Source: Nitrospirota bacterium (GTDB lineage Bacteria; Nitrospirota; JACRHJ01). Taken from it: DNA of 13,928 nucleotides. Positions within the stretch are counted from its first letter, which is position 1, and each line of letters opens with the position of its first letter. Location: positions 1-13,928 of the forward strand of contig JAKAHE010000031.1 of assembly GCA_021815285.1 (NCBI GenBank), written 5' to 3'. The notes beneath the pieces were generated by a model, which did no database searches, was not told the origin of the DNA, and saw only the letters and a list, made by a program, of their open reading frames with translations. A program made the position numbers and the translations under genes. Positions 1 through 5,888 of the stretch are shown here, in pieces.

Positions 1-1
1 T

Positions 2-238
2 ACCTCCGCCGGGGGTATTCTTGGTGTTGCGGGCGGCGGAATCGTAGTGTATTCGTTCAAGAATCTGCTGGTGAAGGAACTGAGCGTGCCATACCTCTGG
101 CCTTCGCCAGGTCTCATAATCGCGCTTATCGTCGGCTGCATAGTGGTCTCCACGATCACGGGCATCGCCGCCGCGCTGTATCCGGCCTCCATCTCCGCAA
201 GGATGGAGCCGTACGAAGCCATAAGGAAAGGGGAGTAA
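2..238 (+). CDS. ABC transporter permease, FtsX/MacB/LolC type, C-terminal end (5' truncated)
   Basis: This is the last 78 residues of a protein that begins before the window. The reading frame is open from base 2 to the TAA at 236-238. It has one strongly hydrophobic segment (PGLIIALIVGCIVVSTITGIA), followed by a short tail with the ALYPA..IS.RM.P.EAIRKGE pattern. That ending is typical of FtsX-family permeases such as MacB, LolC and LolE, where the last membrane helix is followed by a P-x-EAIR tail. The family works with a cytoplasmic ATPase to drive lipoprotein release, peptide export or other envelope tasks without a classic transport channel. A matching ATPase lies 131 bases downstream on the same strand, so the two probably form one system. 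The substrate cannot be read from this fragment. Confidence 0.85.
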   Translation, partial: TSAGGILGVAGGGIVVYSFKNLLVKELSVPYLWPSPGLIIALIVGCIVVSTITGIAAALYPASISARMEPYEAIRKGE

Positions 239-249
239 TTGGACAAGTC

Positions 250-278
250 TGTCATTCTGAGCATTGCTTCGAATCTTA
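250..278 (+). repeat. Possible degenerate GTCATTCTGAG-type intergenic repeat
   Basis: The stretch starting gtcattctgagc and ending near cgaatctt resembles a decayed copy of the widespread intergenic motif that reads roughly GTCATTCTGAGCGAAGCGAAGAATCT in many bacterial genomes. It lies directly before the palindromic element at 286-341. The match is by eye and from memory, and only the first dozen bases and the last seven fit well. No second copy was noticed in this window. Confidence 0.3.
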
Positions 279-285
279 TTTTAAC

Positions 286-341
286 GTAGCTGCCCCATTT
301 ATGGGGCGAATTTAGAAACGCCTGATAAATCAGGCAGCTAC
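286..341 (+). repeat. 56-base REP-like palindromic element with two nested hairpins
   Basis: Two 23-base arms (286-308 and 319-341) form an inverted repeat around a 10-base centre (309-318). The outer ends are gtagctgcc (286-294) and ggcagctac (333-341), and the inner ends are ggcg (305-308) and cgcc (319-322). Each arm also contains its own hairpin: gccccat-tt-atggggc (292-307) and gcctgat-aa-atcaggc (320-335). The arms differ from perfect pairing at only four positions, and these are exactly where each local hairpin keeps its own pairing (cc/gg in one, tg/ca in the other). The sequence could therefore fold as one long stem or as two hairpins on a short stem. It sits between the permease and ATPase genes. 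It looks like a dispersed REP or MITE-like element, though copies elsewhere cannot be checked here. Confidence 0.75.
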
Positions 342-369
342 AAAATAACAAAAGAAAGACGGGGAGAAA

Positions 370-1035
370 ATGATCAGCTTGCAGAACGTATCCAAAACTT
401 ACAAGGACGGAGACCAGATTGTCCATGCCGTGGACGGCGTCTCGCTGGAGGTCGGCGCGGGCGATTTTGTCAGCGTCGTAGGCCATTCCGGGAGCGGGAA
501 AACCACTCTTCTGTCCCTCATGGGCGGCCTTACAAAGCCGCAGTCCGGCTCCGTGACCATAGGCGGGACGGAGATATGGAACCTGCCGGACAATGATCTG
601 TCGGCCTTCAGGAACAAAAACGTGAACTTCATTTTCCAGTTCGCAAGCCTCGTGCCCACGCTCACCTGCCTTGAGAACGTGCTTCTGCCGACGGCCTTTG
701 GAAAGTCCGGGGACGGACTTGCGGAGTACGCCCGTTCGCTTTTGGAGATGGTCGGCCTGAAGGACAAGATAAACAGCTATCCTTCTCGGCTCTCCGGTGG
801 ACAGCAGAGGAGGGTCGCCATCGCAAGGGCATTCATAAACTCGCCCAGAGTCGTCCTCGCGGACGAGCCGACCGGCGACCTCGACGAGGCCACCGAGTCG
901 GAGATAATGGAAATATTCCGGAAAAAATGCGCCGAGGGAACGACCTTTATCATCGTGACGCATAACAGTTCGCTTGCTGCAGAGGCGAAATCGCGCTACA
1001 GGATGTCCGCCGGGAGGCTTGAGAGGGCGTCTTGA
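370..1035 (+). CDS. ABC transporter ATP-binding protein, LolD/MacB type
   Basis: This 221-residue ATPase has all the core motifs in order: Walker A GHSGSGKTT (38-46), Q-loop at Q90 (FQFASLVPTLT), signature LSGGQQRR (141-148), Walker B VVLADEPTGDLD (161-172) and the switch histidine in IVTHN (H198). The Q-loop style, the EPTGDLD ending and the length near 220 residues are typical of the LolD/MacB/FtsE subfamily. These proteins are cytoplasmic and pair with FtsX-type permeases such as the one ending at 238. A purine-rich ribosome site (ggggag) lies just upstream of the ATG. The stop codon overlaps the next gene's TTG start, implying coupled translation. The family assignment is firm. Whether it serves lipoprotein sorting, peptide export or another envelope job is unknown. 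Confidence 0.93.
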   Translation: MISLQNVSKTYKDGDQIVHAVDGVSLEVGAGDFVSVVGHSGSGKTTLLSLMGGLTKPQSGSVTIGGTEIWNLPDNDLSAFRNKNVNFIFQFASLVPTLTCLENVLLPTAFGKSGDGLAEYARSLLEMVGLKDKINSYPSRLSGGQQRRVAIARAFINSPRVVLADEPTGDLDEATESEIMEIFRKKCAEGTTFIIVTHNSSLAAEAKSRYRMSAGRLERAS

Positions 1036-1334
1036 AGACATTCACGGGCAGAAGATTAATAGCCGCGGTTTTGCTCATTCTCGTCTCGTATATGGCGGGG
1101 ACGGAGGGGACGGCGCTCGTGAATTTCGGCGTAAGCAACCGCCAGGCGTCGATCGTATCCATCGATGTCTGCGGCCACGGAGGCTATTCCATAAACCAGG
1201 CGGGGCTTGGCGCCGCGCTTTTTCAGGATTTAAGTTACCGCTATTATCCAGTCTCACTCGGTTTTCCTCCAGCCCCGGACGAGACCTCCGCCGAGGCCCT
1301 TCCGGGAGAAACGTACAAGCCCCCCGAAGCCTGA
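1032..1334 (+). CDS. Small exported protein of unknown function, translationally coupled to the ATPase
   Basis: This is a 100-residue frame starting at a TTG that overlaps the ATPase stop as TTGA, with a gagagg ribosome site (1021-1026) five bases before it. The N-terminus has a basic start (KTFTGRR) and a hydrophobic core (LIAAVLLILVSYMAG), so it is probably a signal peptide or membrane anchor. The rest is a short extracytoplasmic segment with one cysteine in VCGHGGYSIN and a proline-rich tail. I do not recognise the family. The tight overlap with the ABC ATPase suggests an accessory part or a cargo of that transporter, which is inference. An alternative is that the frame is not expressed, since it uses a rare start codon, but the coupling geometry and the signal-like N-terminus argue for a real gene. 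Confidence 0.6.
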   Translation: MKTFTGRRLIAAVLLILVSYMAGTEGTALVNFGVSNRQASIVSIDVCGHGGYSINQAGLGAALFQDLSYRYYPVSLGFPPAPDETSAEALPGETYKPPEA

Positions 1335-1338
1335 GTCC

Positions 1339-1353
1339 GGGGCGTTCCGCCCC
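1339..1353 (+). terminator. Possible terminator hairpin after the ABC operon
   Basis: Six-base stem ggggcg (1339-1344) and cgcccc (1348-1353) with a three-base loop, starting four bases after the stop of the small exported protein. It is followed by aaaccgtttta, which holds only a short T run, so it is a weak or non-canonical intrinsic terminator. Confidence 0.5.
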
Positions 1354-1378
1354 AAACCGTTTTAGAGATACCCTCACC

Positions 1379-1451
1379 AACACTTGCACCAATATTTGCC
1401 GGTTTCAAGGGCGGGCTAAAAATTTGTGATTTGGCCCGAGAGAGAAGTGTT
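1379..1451 (+). promoter_or_regulatory. Nested inverted repeats in the leader region of the Tat cytochrome
   Basis: An outer inverted repeat, aacactt (1379-1385) with aagtgtt (1445-1451), encloses a nine-base hairpin. That hairpin pairs cgggctaaa (1412-1420) with tttggcccg (1430-1438), with one G-T wobble and a nine-base loop. It lies between the end of the ABC operon and a TTGACA box. It matches no riboswitch I recognise. It may be an operator, a second terminator or a structured leader if transcription starts upstream. Confidence 0.4.
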
Positions 1452-1456
1452 GCGCC

Positions 1457-1488
1457 TTGACAGTCATATCGATGACAGGCATATCGAT
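1457..1488 (+). promoter_or_regulatory. TTGACA box overlapping a 15-base tandem repeat upstream of the Tat cytochrome
   Basis: A consensus -35 box, TTGACA, lies at 1457-1462. The best -10 at 17-base spacing is catatc (1480-1485), which is weak. Overlapping it are two head-to-tail 15-base copies, tgacagtcatatcga (1458-1472) and tgacaggcatatcga (1473-1487), differing at one base. Paired direct repeats across a promoter with a poor -10 are what one expects for an activator or repressor site, but the factor is unknown. Confidence 0.4.
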
Positions 1489-1522
1489 GCAAATGTCAAA
1501 AAATGATAACAGAGGTGTTTTT

Positions 1523-2317
1523 ATGAGCGCTGATGCTGGAAGAGAGCTTTCAAGAAGGGACGTAATAATCGGCGGCGGAAAAGCGGCGGCAGTGGTGGCT
1601 GCGGGCGCCGCAGTCCTATCCGTTTTAGGCGGCGCAAAGACTGCCGAAGCCTATGGGTATGCGTCGAAATACAGGTACAGGAAGCTGAATCTCCAAGAGG
1701 TTGGCGAAGTTACCTATGAAAACTACTTCAAAAGGTGGTGCACCTCGTCGGTGCTTGCCGGGCTTGTCGGAGCGCTGCAGAAAACGGAAGTCGGAGGAGA
1801 TTGGAAGGATTTCCCAATCGACGCCTATCGGTGGGGGCACGGCGGAATGGCGGGATGGGGCGCGCTCTGCGGGACGATGCCGGGTGCAGGCGTGGTTATA
1901 GGGTTGGTGACCAAGGATACCGATACCGCGGAACAGATGGTCAACGATCTCGCCTTCTATTATTCGTACACGGAGTTACCTCAATTTACCCCGACCGCCA
2001 AGCCGCGCGCGGAAATACATCACATGACCATGGCGGGCACGCCAGTATGCCACATTTCTATCGGCAGATGGATGAGGGCGGAAGGTGTCGGTTTTCTTAC
2101 CGACGCAAGGGCGGAGAGGTGCGCGCGCGTGTCCGCGAATGTCGCGATAGAGGCCGCAAAGATGCTCAACGACTGGGCGGACGGGAAGTATGTGCCGAAA
2201 CACAAACAGTTGTATAACGTGCTTGCGAACGGCATAACGTCCCAGAACAACTGCATGGACTGCCATGGGCATAACGTCCCGGAGGCGGTGGAAGACTATC
2301 AGACGCTGGAGAAGTAG
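1523..2317 (+). CDS. Tat-exported split-Soret-like cytochrome / C_GCAxxG_C_C family protein
   Basis: I place the start at the ATG at 1523, preceded by an agaggtg ribosome site; the frame stays open upstream to 1457 but without that support. The 264-residue product begins with a twin-arginine signal (SRRDVIIGG, 10-18) and an alanine-rich hydrophobic core ending near AEA (41-43), so it should be folded before export to the periplasm. The mature part has four spaced cysteines: C73, C116 in a glycine-rich GMAGWGALCGTMPGAG stretch, C176 in TPVCHIS, and C200. This spacing fits the C_GCAxxG_C_C redox family, which includes the split-Soret cytochrome c of Desulfovibrio. One heme c motif, CMDCH (244-248), lies near the C-terminus, and VCH at 175-177 might offer a second attachment or ligand site. 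A periplasmic electron-transfer role is likely. Its partner is unknown, but a barrel gene follows directly. Confidence 0.75.
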   Translation: MSADAGRELSRRDVIIGGGKAAAVVAAGAAVLSVLGGAKTAEAYGYASKYRYRKLNLQEVGEVTYENYFKRWCTSSVLAGLVGALQKTEVGGDWKDFPIDAYRWGHGGMAGWGALCGTMPGAGVVIGLVTKDTDTAEQMVNDLAFYYSYTELPQFTPTAKPRAEIHHMTMAGTPVCHISIGRWMRAEGVGFLTDARAERCARVSANVAIEAAKMLNDWADGKYVPKHKQLYNVLANGITSQNNCMDCHGHNVPEAVEDYQTLEK

Positions 2318-2332
2318 ACATAGAGTTTTTAT

Positions 2333-2357
2333 GGGGGCGGGCAAACCGTCCGCCCCC
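2333..2357 (+). terminator. Strong intergenic hairpin between the Tat cytochrome and the barrel gene
   Basis: A ten-base stem pairs 2333-2342 (gggggcgggc) with 2348-2357 (gtccgccccc), with one G-T wobble and a five-base loop. It is followed by aattattgg rather than a T tract. It lies 15 bases after the cytochrome stop and 21 bases before the next ATG. It could be a partial terminator or an mRNA-stabilising hairpin that sets the ratio of the two products. Confidence 0.5.
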
Positions 2358-2378
2358 AATTATTGGAAAGAGGCCATC

Positions 2379-3437
2379 ATGGAAACCAAGAAATTTATTC
2401 GCCCGGTACTTAACATCACAATCGCATTCATCCCGACCATAGTAGTCGGGCTGCTGATTTCGGCGGAAGCATTCGCCTGCGCGAGCTGCGGCTGCACGCT
2501 CAGCTCGGACTGGGAGAATATCCAGTCTCCCGGCGCTTCGGTTACGTTCAAGCCGGGCCTTAGCATCGACCTCCGCTACGACTACTTAGACCAGAACCAG
2601 CTCCGGCACGGCACAGGCAGCATCTCGGCCATCGACGCAAGCAAGATAACAAACGACGGAAACCCCCAGGAAGTGGAAAAGGATACGCAGAACAACTACA
2701 TCACCCTTGGGGTGGACTACGCCATCGACAGGCTCTGGGGAATAAACGTCCAGGTGCCGTTTATAGACAGGAGGCACAGCACGCTCGGCACGAACTCGAA
2801 CGGCATAACGCCCGGCCCCGGCGGGATGTCGTATGATTCGCGCACGGACGGCATAGGCGACATAAGGATAACCGGGCGTTACCAGGGCTTCCTCCGGAAT
2901 TGCCAATACGGCGTCCTGGGCGTCATGGGCGGGTTGAAACTGCCCACCGGGAGCTTTACGGAAAAGGGGACGTCGACGGACCCGACAATGCCCGGAGATG
3001 TGCCCATAGATCGCGGACTTCAGCCGGGCAGCGGCACTACGGACGTCATCCTTGGAGTGTATTATTCAAACAGCATAACCGAAGACTGGAACTGCTTCGC
3101 CCAGGCGCTCTACCAGAGGGCGCTGAACTTCCGGGAGGACTACAGGCCGGGCGACAGCTTCGGGTGCAATGTCGGGGTAAGATACGCGGGCATAAGCTAT
3201 TTCAGCCCGCTTGTGCAGTTCAACCTCAAATACTCGAACCGCGATTCCGGCGCCAATGCGGACAGGTACAGCACCGGCGGCACGCTTCTTTACATAAGCC
3301 CCGGCGTGTCGGTCCCGATCGCCGGCAGGCATTTGTCGCTGTATGGTTTTGTCCAGGCGCCGCTATATCAGGATGTGAACGGGGTACAGCTTGCGCCGCG
3401 GTTTACGACGACGGTTGGGATGCGGTATACGTTCTAA
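2379..3437 (+). CDS. Outer-membrane beta-barrel protein with an N-terminal cysteine cluster
   Basis: The start is taken as the ATG at 2379 because a gaaagagg ribosome site precedes it and a clean signal peptide follows; the frame itself opens upstream inside the previous gene. The 352-residue product has a signal peptide (hydrophobic segment about 12-28, cleavage after AEAFA at 29-33), so the predicted mature protein opens with CASCGC (34-39). After that come amphipathic, aromatic-rich strands such as LSIDLRYDYLDQNQL and INVQVPFIDRR, glycine and asparagine loops, and a C-terminal GMRYTF ending in phenylalanine, the usual signal for BAM-assisted insertion. It resembles putative transport barrels of the MetA/phenol type in general style, but I cannot name a family. 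Position after a periplasmic cytochrome suggests a role in electron transfer or metal handling at the outer membrane. Confidence 0.75.
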   Translation: METKKFIRPVLNITIAFIPTIVVGLLISAEAFACASCGCTLSSDWENIQSPGASVTFKPGLSIDLRYDYLDQNQLRHGTGSISAIDASKITNDGNPQEVEKDTQNNYITLGVDYAIDRLWGINVQVPFIDRRHSTLGTNSNGITPGPGGMSYDSRTDGIGDIRITGRYQGFLRNCQYGVLGVMGGLKLPTGSFTEKGTSTDPTMPGDVPIDRGLQPGSGTTDVILGVYYSNSITEDWNCFAQALYQRALNFREDYRPGDSFGCNVGVRYAGISYFSPLVQFNLKYSNRDSGANADRYSTGGTLLYISPGVSVPIAGRHLSLYGFVQAPLYQDVNGVQLAPRFTTTVGMRYTF

Positions 3438-3865
3438 AACCACATGTATCCGCCTTCGATATCGGAGAGCTTTATGACGACCTTGTCGCCTGAAGCCGTG
3501 TGCGGGAGGGCTATGGGGACGCAGTTCCCCAGGCCCTTCTCCATCTCGCCCAGCCGGAAGCGGGAGCCGCATTCGTTGCAGACGACGCATCCCGGCTCGG
3601 CGCGATAGCCTTTTTTATAGACGTAGCATGTGGCGCAGGCGTCGAACGCCGTGACAAAGGCCCCGGCGCTTTTGCGGCCAACAATGAACCTGATTTCTTT
3701 GCCCCGGAACTCGTACTCGAAGAATTTCGCCTCTCCTGGCCGTATGGACGCCCCGTCGATGACGACCGAGTCCCCGGACGGGACGACAGGCTCAGCCTTT
3801 TCCCGCGTCGAGCAGGCGGAAAATATAAGCGCGCAGACGACAAGCGTAAACAGCAGTTTCTGCAT
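3434..3865 (-). CDS. DUF2318/FtrD-like thiol-rich lipoprotein
   Basis: This 143-residue protein has a lipoprotein-type signal (hydrophobic 4-17, lipidation cysteine C18 in FSAC). A compact domain follows with DACATC (75-80), CVVCNECG (93-100) and GNCVPIAL (113-120). This order of paired cysteines and the GNC-P-I-x-L ending match the C-terminal domain of DUF2318 (FtrD-like) membrane proteins, which are linked with iron transport and predicted to bind iron-sulfur or metal. Here the domain stands alone as a lipoprotein without the membrane helices seen in longer members. Its stop overlaps that of the barrel gene by four bases, tail to tail, and its start faces away from the multiheme cytochrome gene. 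I see no convincing ribosome site before the ATG. A periplasmic metal or electron-transfer role is likely by family and context. Confidence 0.75.
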   Translation of the reverse strand: MQKLLFTLVVCALIFSACSTREKAEPVVPSGDSVVIDGASIRPGEAKFFEYEFRGKEIRFIVGRKSAGAFVTAFDACATCYVYKKGYRAEPGCVVCNECGSRFRLGEMEKGLGNCVPIALPHTASGDKVVIKLSDIEGGYMWF

Positions 3866-3905
3866 TGGGATATTAAAGCATAAACTGGCGGAAATTTAAA
3901 TAACT

Positions 3906-3934
3906 TTGACCCTGCCCTCTTTTTAATGTAATAT
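3906..3934 (+). promoter_or_regulatory. Sigma70-type promoter of the multiheme cytochrome
   Basis: TTGACC (3906-3911) and TAATAT (3929-3934) are separated by exactly 17 bases, which is five of six matches to the -35 consensus and a good -10. Transcription should start about seven bases after the -10, near 3941, only about three bases before the ATG at 3944. No ribosome site is visible before that ATG. Confidence 0.7.
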
Positions 3935-3943
3935 GGCTTTCGT

Positions 3944-5830
3944 ATGAAGAAGTTATCCATAGGACTCCTCTCAACCCTTTTCTCAAGGCCCATTCCGGTT
4001 ATCTTAATTTTCGCACAGTTCATTGTCCTCGTTTTCTTCGCTTCGGCATACCATGCGAAGAAGGGTGATTCCGGATGTCTGTATTGCCACGCGGACAGGG
4101 CGAGGATGGCCGCGGCGGGCACTCCGCAGTATTACATGACGGCGGGAGAGGTGGAAAAAGAGACGAAAATGCCCGGCGCGGGATGCACGGACTGTCACCT
4201 CGGCAACGGCGCAAGCCACGACGAAAAAGAGGCGCACAAGGGGATGCTGAGGCCCATTCTGATAGACAACAACGCGCATATCATTTCCCGGAAGGGCATA
4301 ATGGAAAGCCTTGTTCCGACGGGCAAAAACAGGATGTACGCGCTGTTTCCGAAGACGCCCGACGGCCAGCCTAATCCTGACGTATTCACCGTTTTATGGC
4401 AGGACAGGGACAGGAAAACGCTCGGTTTCGACCCGAAGATTGCCGAAGAGACCTGCGGGAAGCGCGGGTGTCATCCTCTGGAGGTGAAGCAGTTTAAGGG
4501 CACGATAATGGGCGGGAACGTCCGCCAGCGTTCCATGCGCCACTGGACTGACATGCACGGGCCGAACAACTGCGGCCCGTCGTTTGCCGACATGCCCCCC
4601 GGCGCCGGAGCGGGCTTCTCAATGGCAAACTATGAGCTTGTCAAGGCCGAGACATCATGCCCGGCAAGCTATCAGAACGCGAAGGACCGTCAGCGTTTCT
4701 GCAACGTATGCCACGCCGGGTGCACAGACTGCCATTACTACCCGACGGTAAAAAACGGCGTGCACAACTTTATCAGGCGTGTCCCTGCCGTTAACTGCAC
4801 GGGCGGCGGGCGCGGGACAGGCATGTGCCACTCCGGAAGCCAGGAGCGAAGGAGGGGCGACAGCTACTTGGGCGCGGAGTTCTCCCAGCCTCCCGGCTTC
4901 CCGCCGGACGCGCACGTGAAGGCCGGGATGCAGTGCATAGACTGCCATGAAAACGGCGGAAAGGGCATGGGCGACATAAGCCGTAAGGTGGACTGCGGCG
5001 GGTGCCATTATACCGCGTGGAAGGCGAATTCAGAAGGGCCGCACAAGAATGTCCGCTGCCAGGCATGCCATATCTCGAGGCTTGGCGGCTACCAGATGAC
5101 CGTCTGGGGCAAGGGGATAATCGCCGGGAAGGAAAGCCCGTTTATGAAATACAGCCTGTATTACGGCATATTCTCTCCGCCGTTACTTATAAAGGACATT
5201 AAAGGCATGTACACGCCTTACAAGGTCTGGCCGAACATTGCGACGAACTTCAGGGGAAGCGCGCTTCCTTCGGGGCTCAGGTGGCGCTGGCCGGGCGGCG
5301 AGACGCAGGACGCATACGCGATAATCGGGACTTATTCCTCGCTCCCGGCGGCGAACAAGGCCATTGCGTGGATGCAGTTCGAGGCGGTTGGGCACGGAAT
5401 CGGGAAGTCCCGCGCCTGCGGCTCATGCCACGACTCCTCGACGCAGAAGGCAAACGCGACATGGGAATACCTGGAATATGCGGGTTCGCTCCCCTTCACG
5501 GGCGCGCAGGAGATAGTAGCCGGCAAAAAGGGACTTCGTATAACGGACATCCGGGAGACGTCAAAGCCCAGGCCCCTGGGAGATGTGAACCCCTGGGACT
5601 ATGCGGCGTGGATGTATCTGAAAAATATCTGGAGCCTGCAGGGGGATTTCTCCATACCGCGCCCGGACAGGGAAAAATACAGGAAATATCTGGATAATCT
5701 GAGAAACGACGAGAATGGATTAAAGACCGCCCAGGCCCGGCTCTCCCGGCTCGACAAAAAATCCACGGCTTATTATGAACTCGCGGCGAAGATAAAAAGA
5801 ACCAGGGAAAGGATTTACCATAATCCGTGA
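3944..5830 (+). CDS. Membrane-anchored multiheme c-type cytochrome (8 CXXCH plus 2 unusual motifs)
   Basis: This 628-residue protein has a short basic start and one hydrophobic segment (about 16-35) with no clear cleavage site, so it is probably anchored in the inner membrane with its heme domain in the periplasm. Canonical heme c motifs are at 45-49, 81-85, 253-257, 260-264, 331-335, 351-355, 372-376 and 492-496. Two longer motifs could bind further hemes: CGKRGCH (171-177, CX4CH) and a CX9CH at 285-296. The C-terminal 45 residues are charged and look helical, perhaps a coiled coil. I cannot assign it to a named cytochrome family; eight to ten hemes and the anchor suggest a quinol-linked or terminal electron carrier. 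The first ATG is the only usable start near the promoter. Neighbouring cytochrome and lipoprotein genes support an electron-transfer cluster. Confidence 0.88.
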   Translation: MKKLSIGLLSTLFSRPIPVILIFAQFIVLVFFASAYHAKKGDSGCLYCHADRARMAAAGTPQYYMTAGEVEKETKMPGAGCTDCHLGNGASHDEKEAHKGMLRPILIDNNAHIISRKGIMESLVPTGKNRMYALFPKTPDGQPNPDVFTVLWQDRDRKTLGFDPKIAEETCGKRGCHPLEVKQFKGTIMGGNVRQRSMRHWTDMHGPNNCGPSFADMPPGAGAGFSMANYELVKAETSCPASYQNAKDRQRFCNVCHAGCTDCHYYPTVKNGVHNFIRRVPAVNCTGGGRGTGMCHSGSQERRRGDSYLGAEFSQPPGFPPDAHVKAGMQCIDCHENGGKGMGDISRKVDCGGCHYTAWKANSEGPHKNVRCQACHISRLGGYQMTVWGKGIIAGKESPFMKYSLYYGIFSPPLLIKDIKGMYTPYKVWPNIATNFRGSALPSGLRWRWPGGETQDAYAIIGTYSSLPAANKAIAWMQFEAVGHGIGKSRACGSCHDSSTQKANATWEYLEYAGSLPFTGAQEIVAGKKGLRITDIRETSKPRPLGDVNPWDYAAWMYLKNIWSLQGDFSIPRPDREKYRKYLDNLRNDENGLKTAQARLSRLDKKSTAYYELAAKIKRTRERIYHNP

Positions 5831-5888
5831 GATACCGGCGCGGGCATGAAGTCGCCTCGGCAGTAAGCATTGCGGGAGATAGCCCTCT

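Noticed and set aside
974..1429. Overlapping 151-residue frame across the ATPase end and the small exported gene
   Set aside because: Arginine-, glycine- and proline-rich composition typical of an out-of-frame shadow, and it has no domain or ribosome site.
2265..2378. Longer N-terminus for the barrel protein
   Set aside because: The extension lies in the previous gene and the intergenic hairpin, is arginine-rich, and would bury a clean signal peptide that follows the ATG at 2379.
3866..3905. A promoter for the minus-strand lipoprotein
   Set aside because: A TAATAT lies only four bases before its ATG and no convincing -35 is found at any useful spacing, so no coordinates could be supported.
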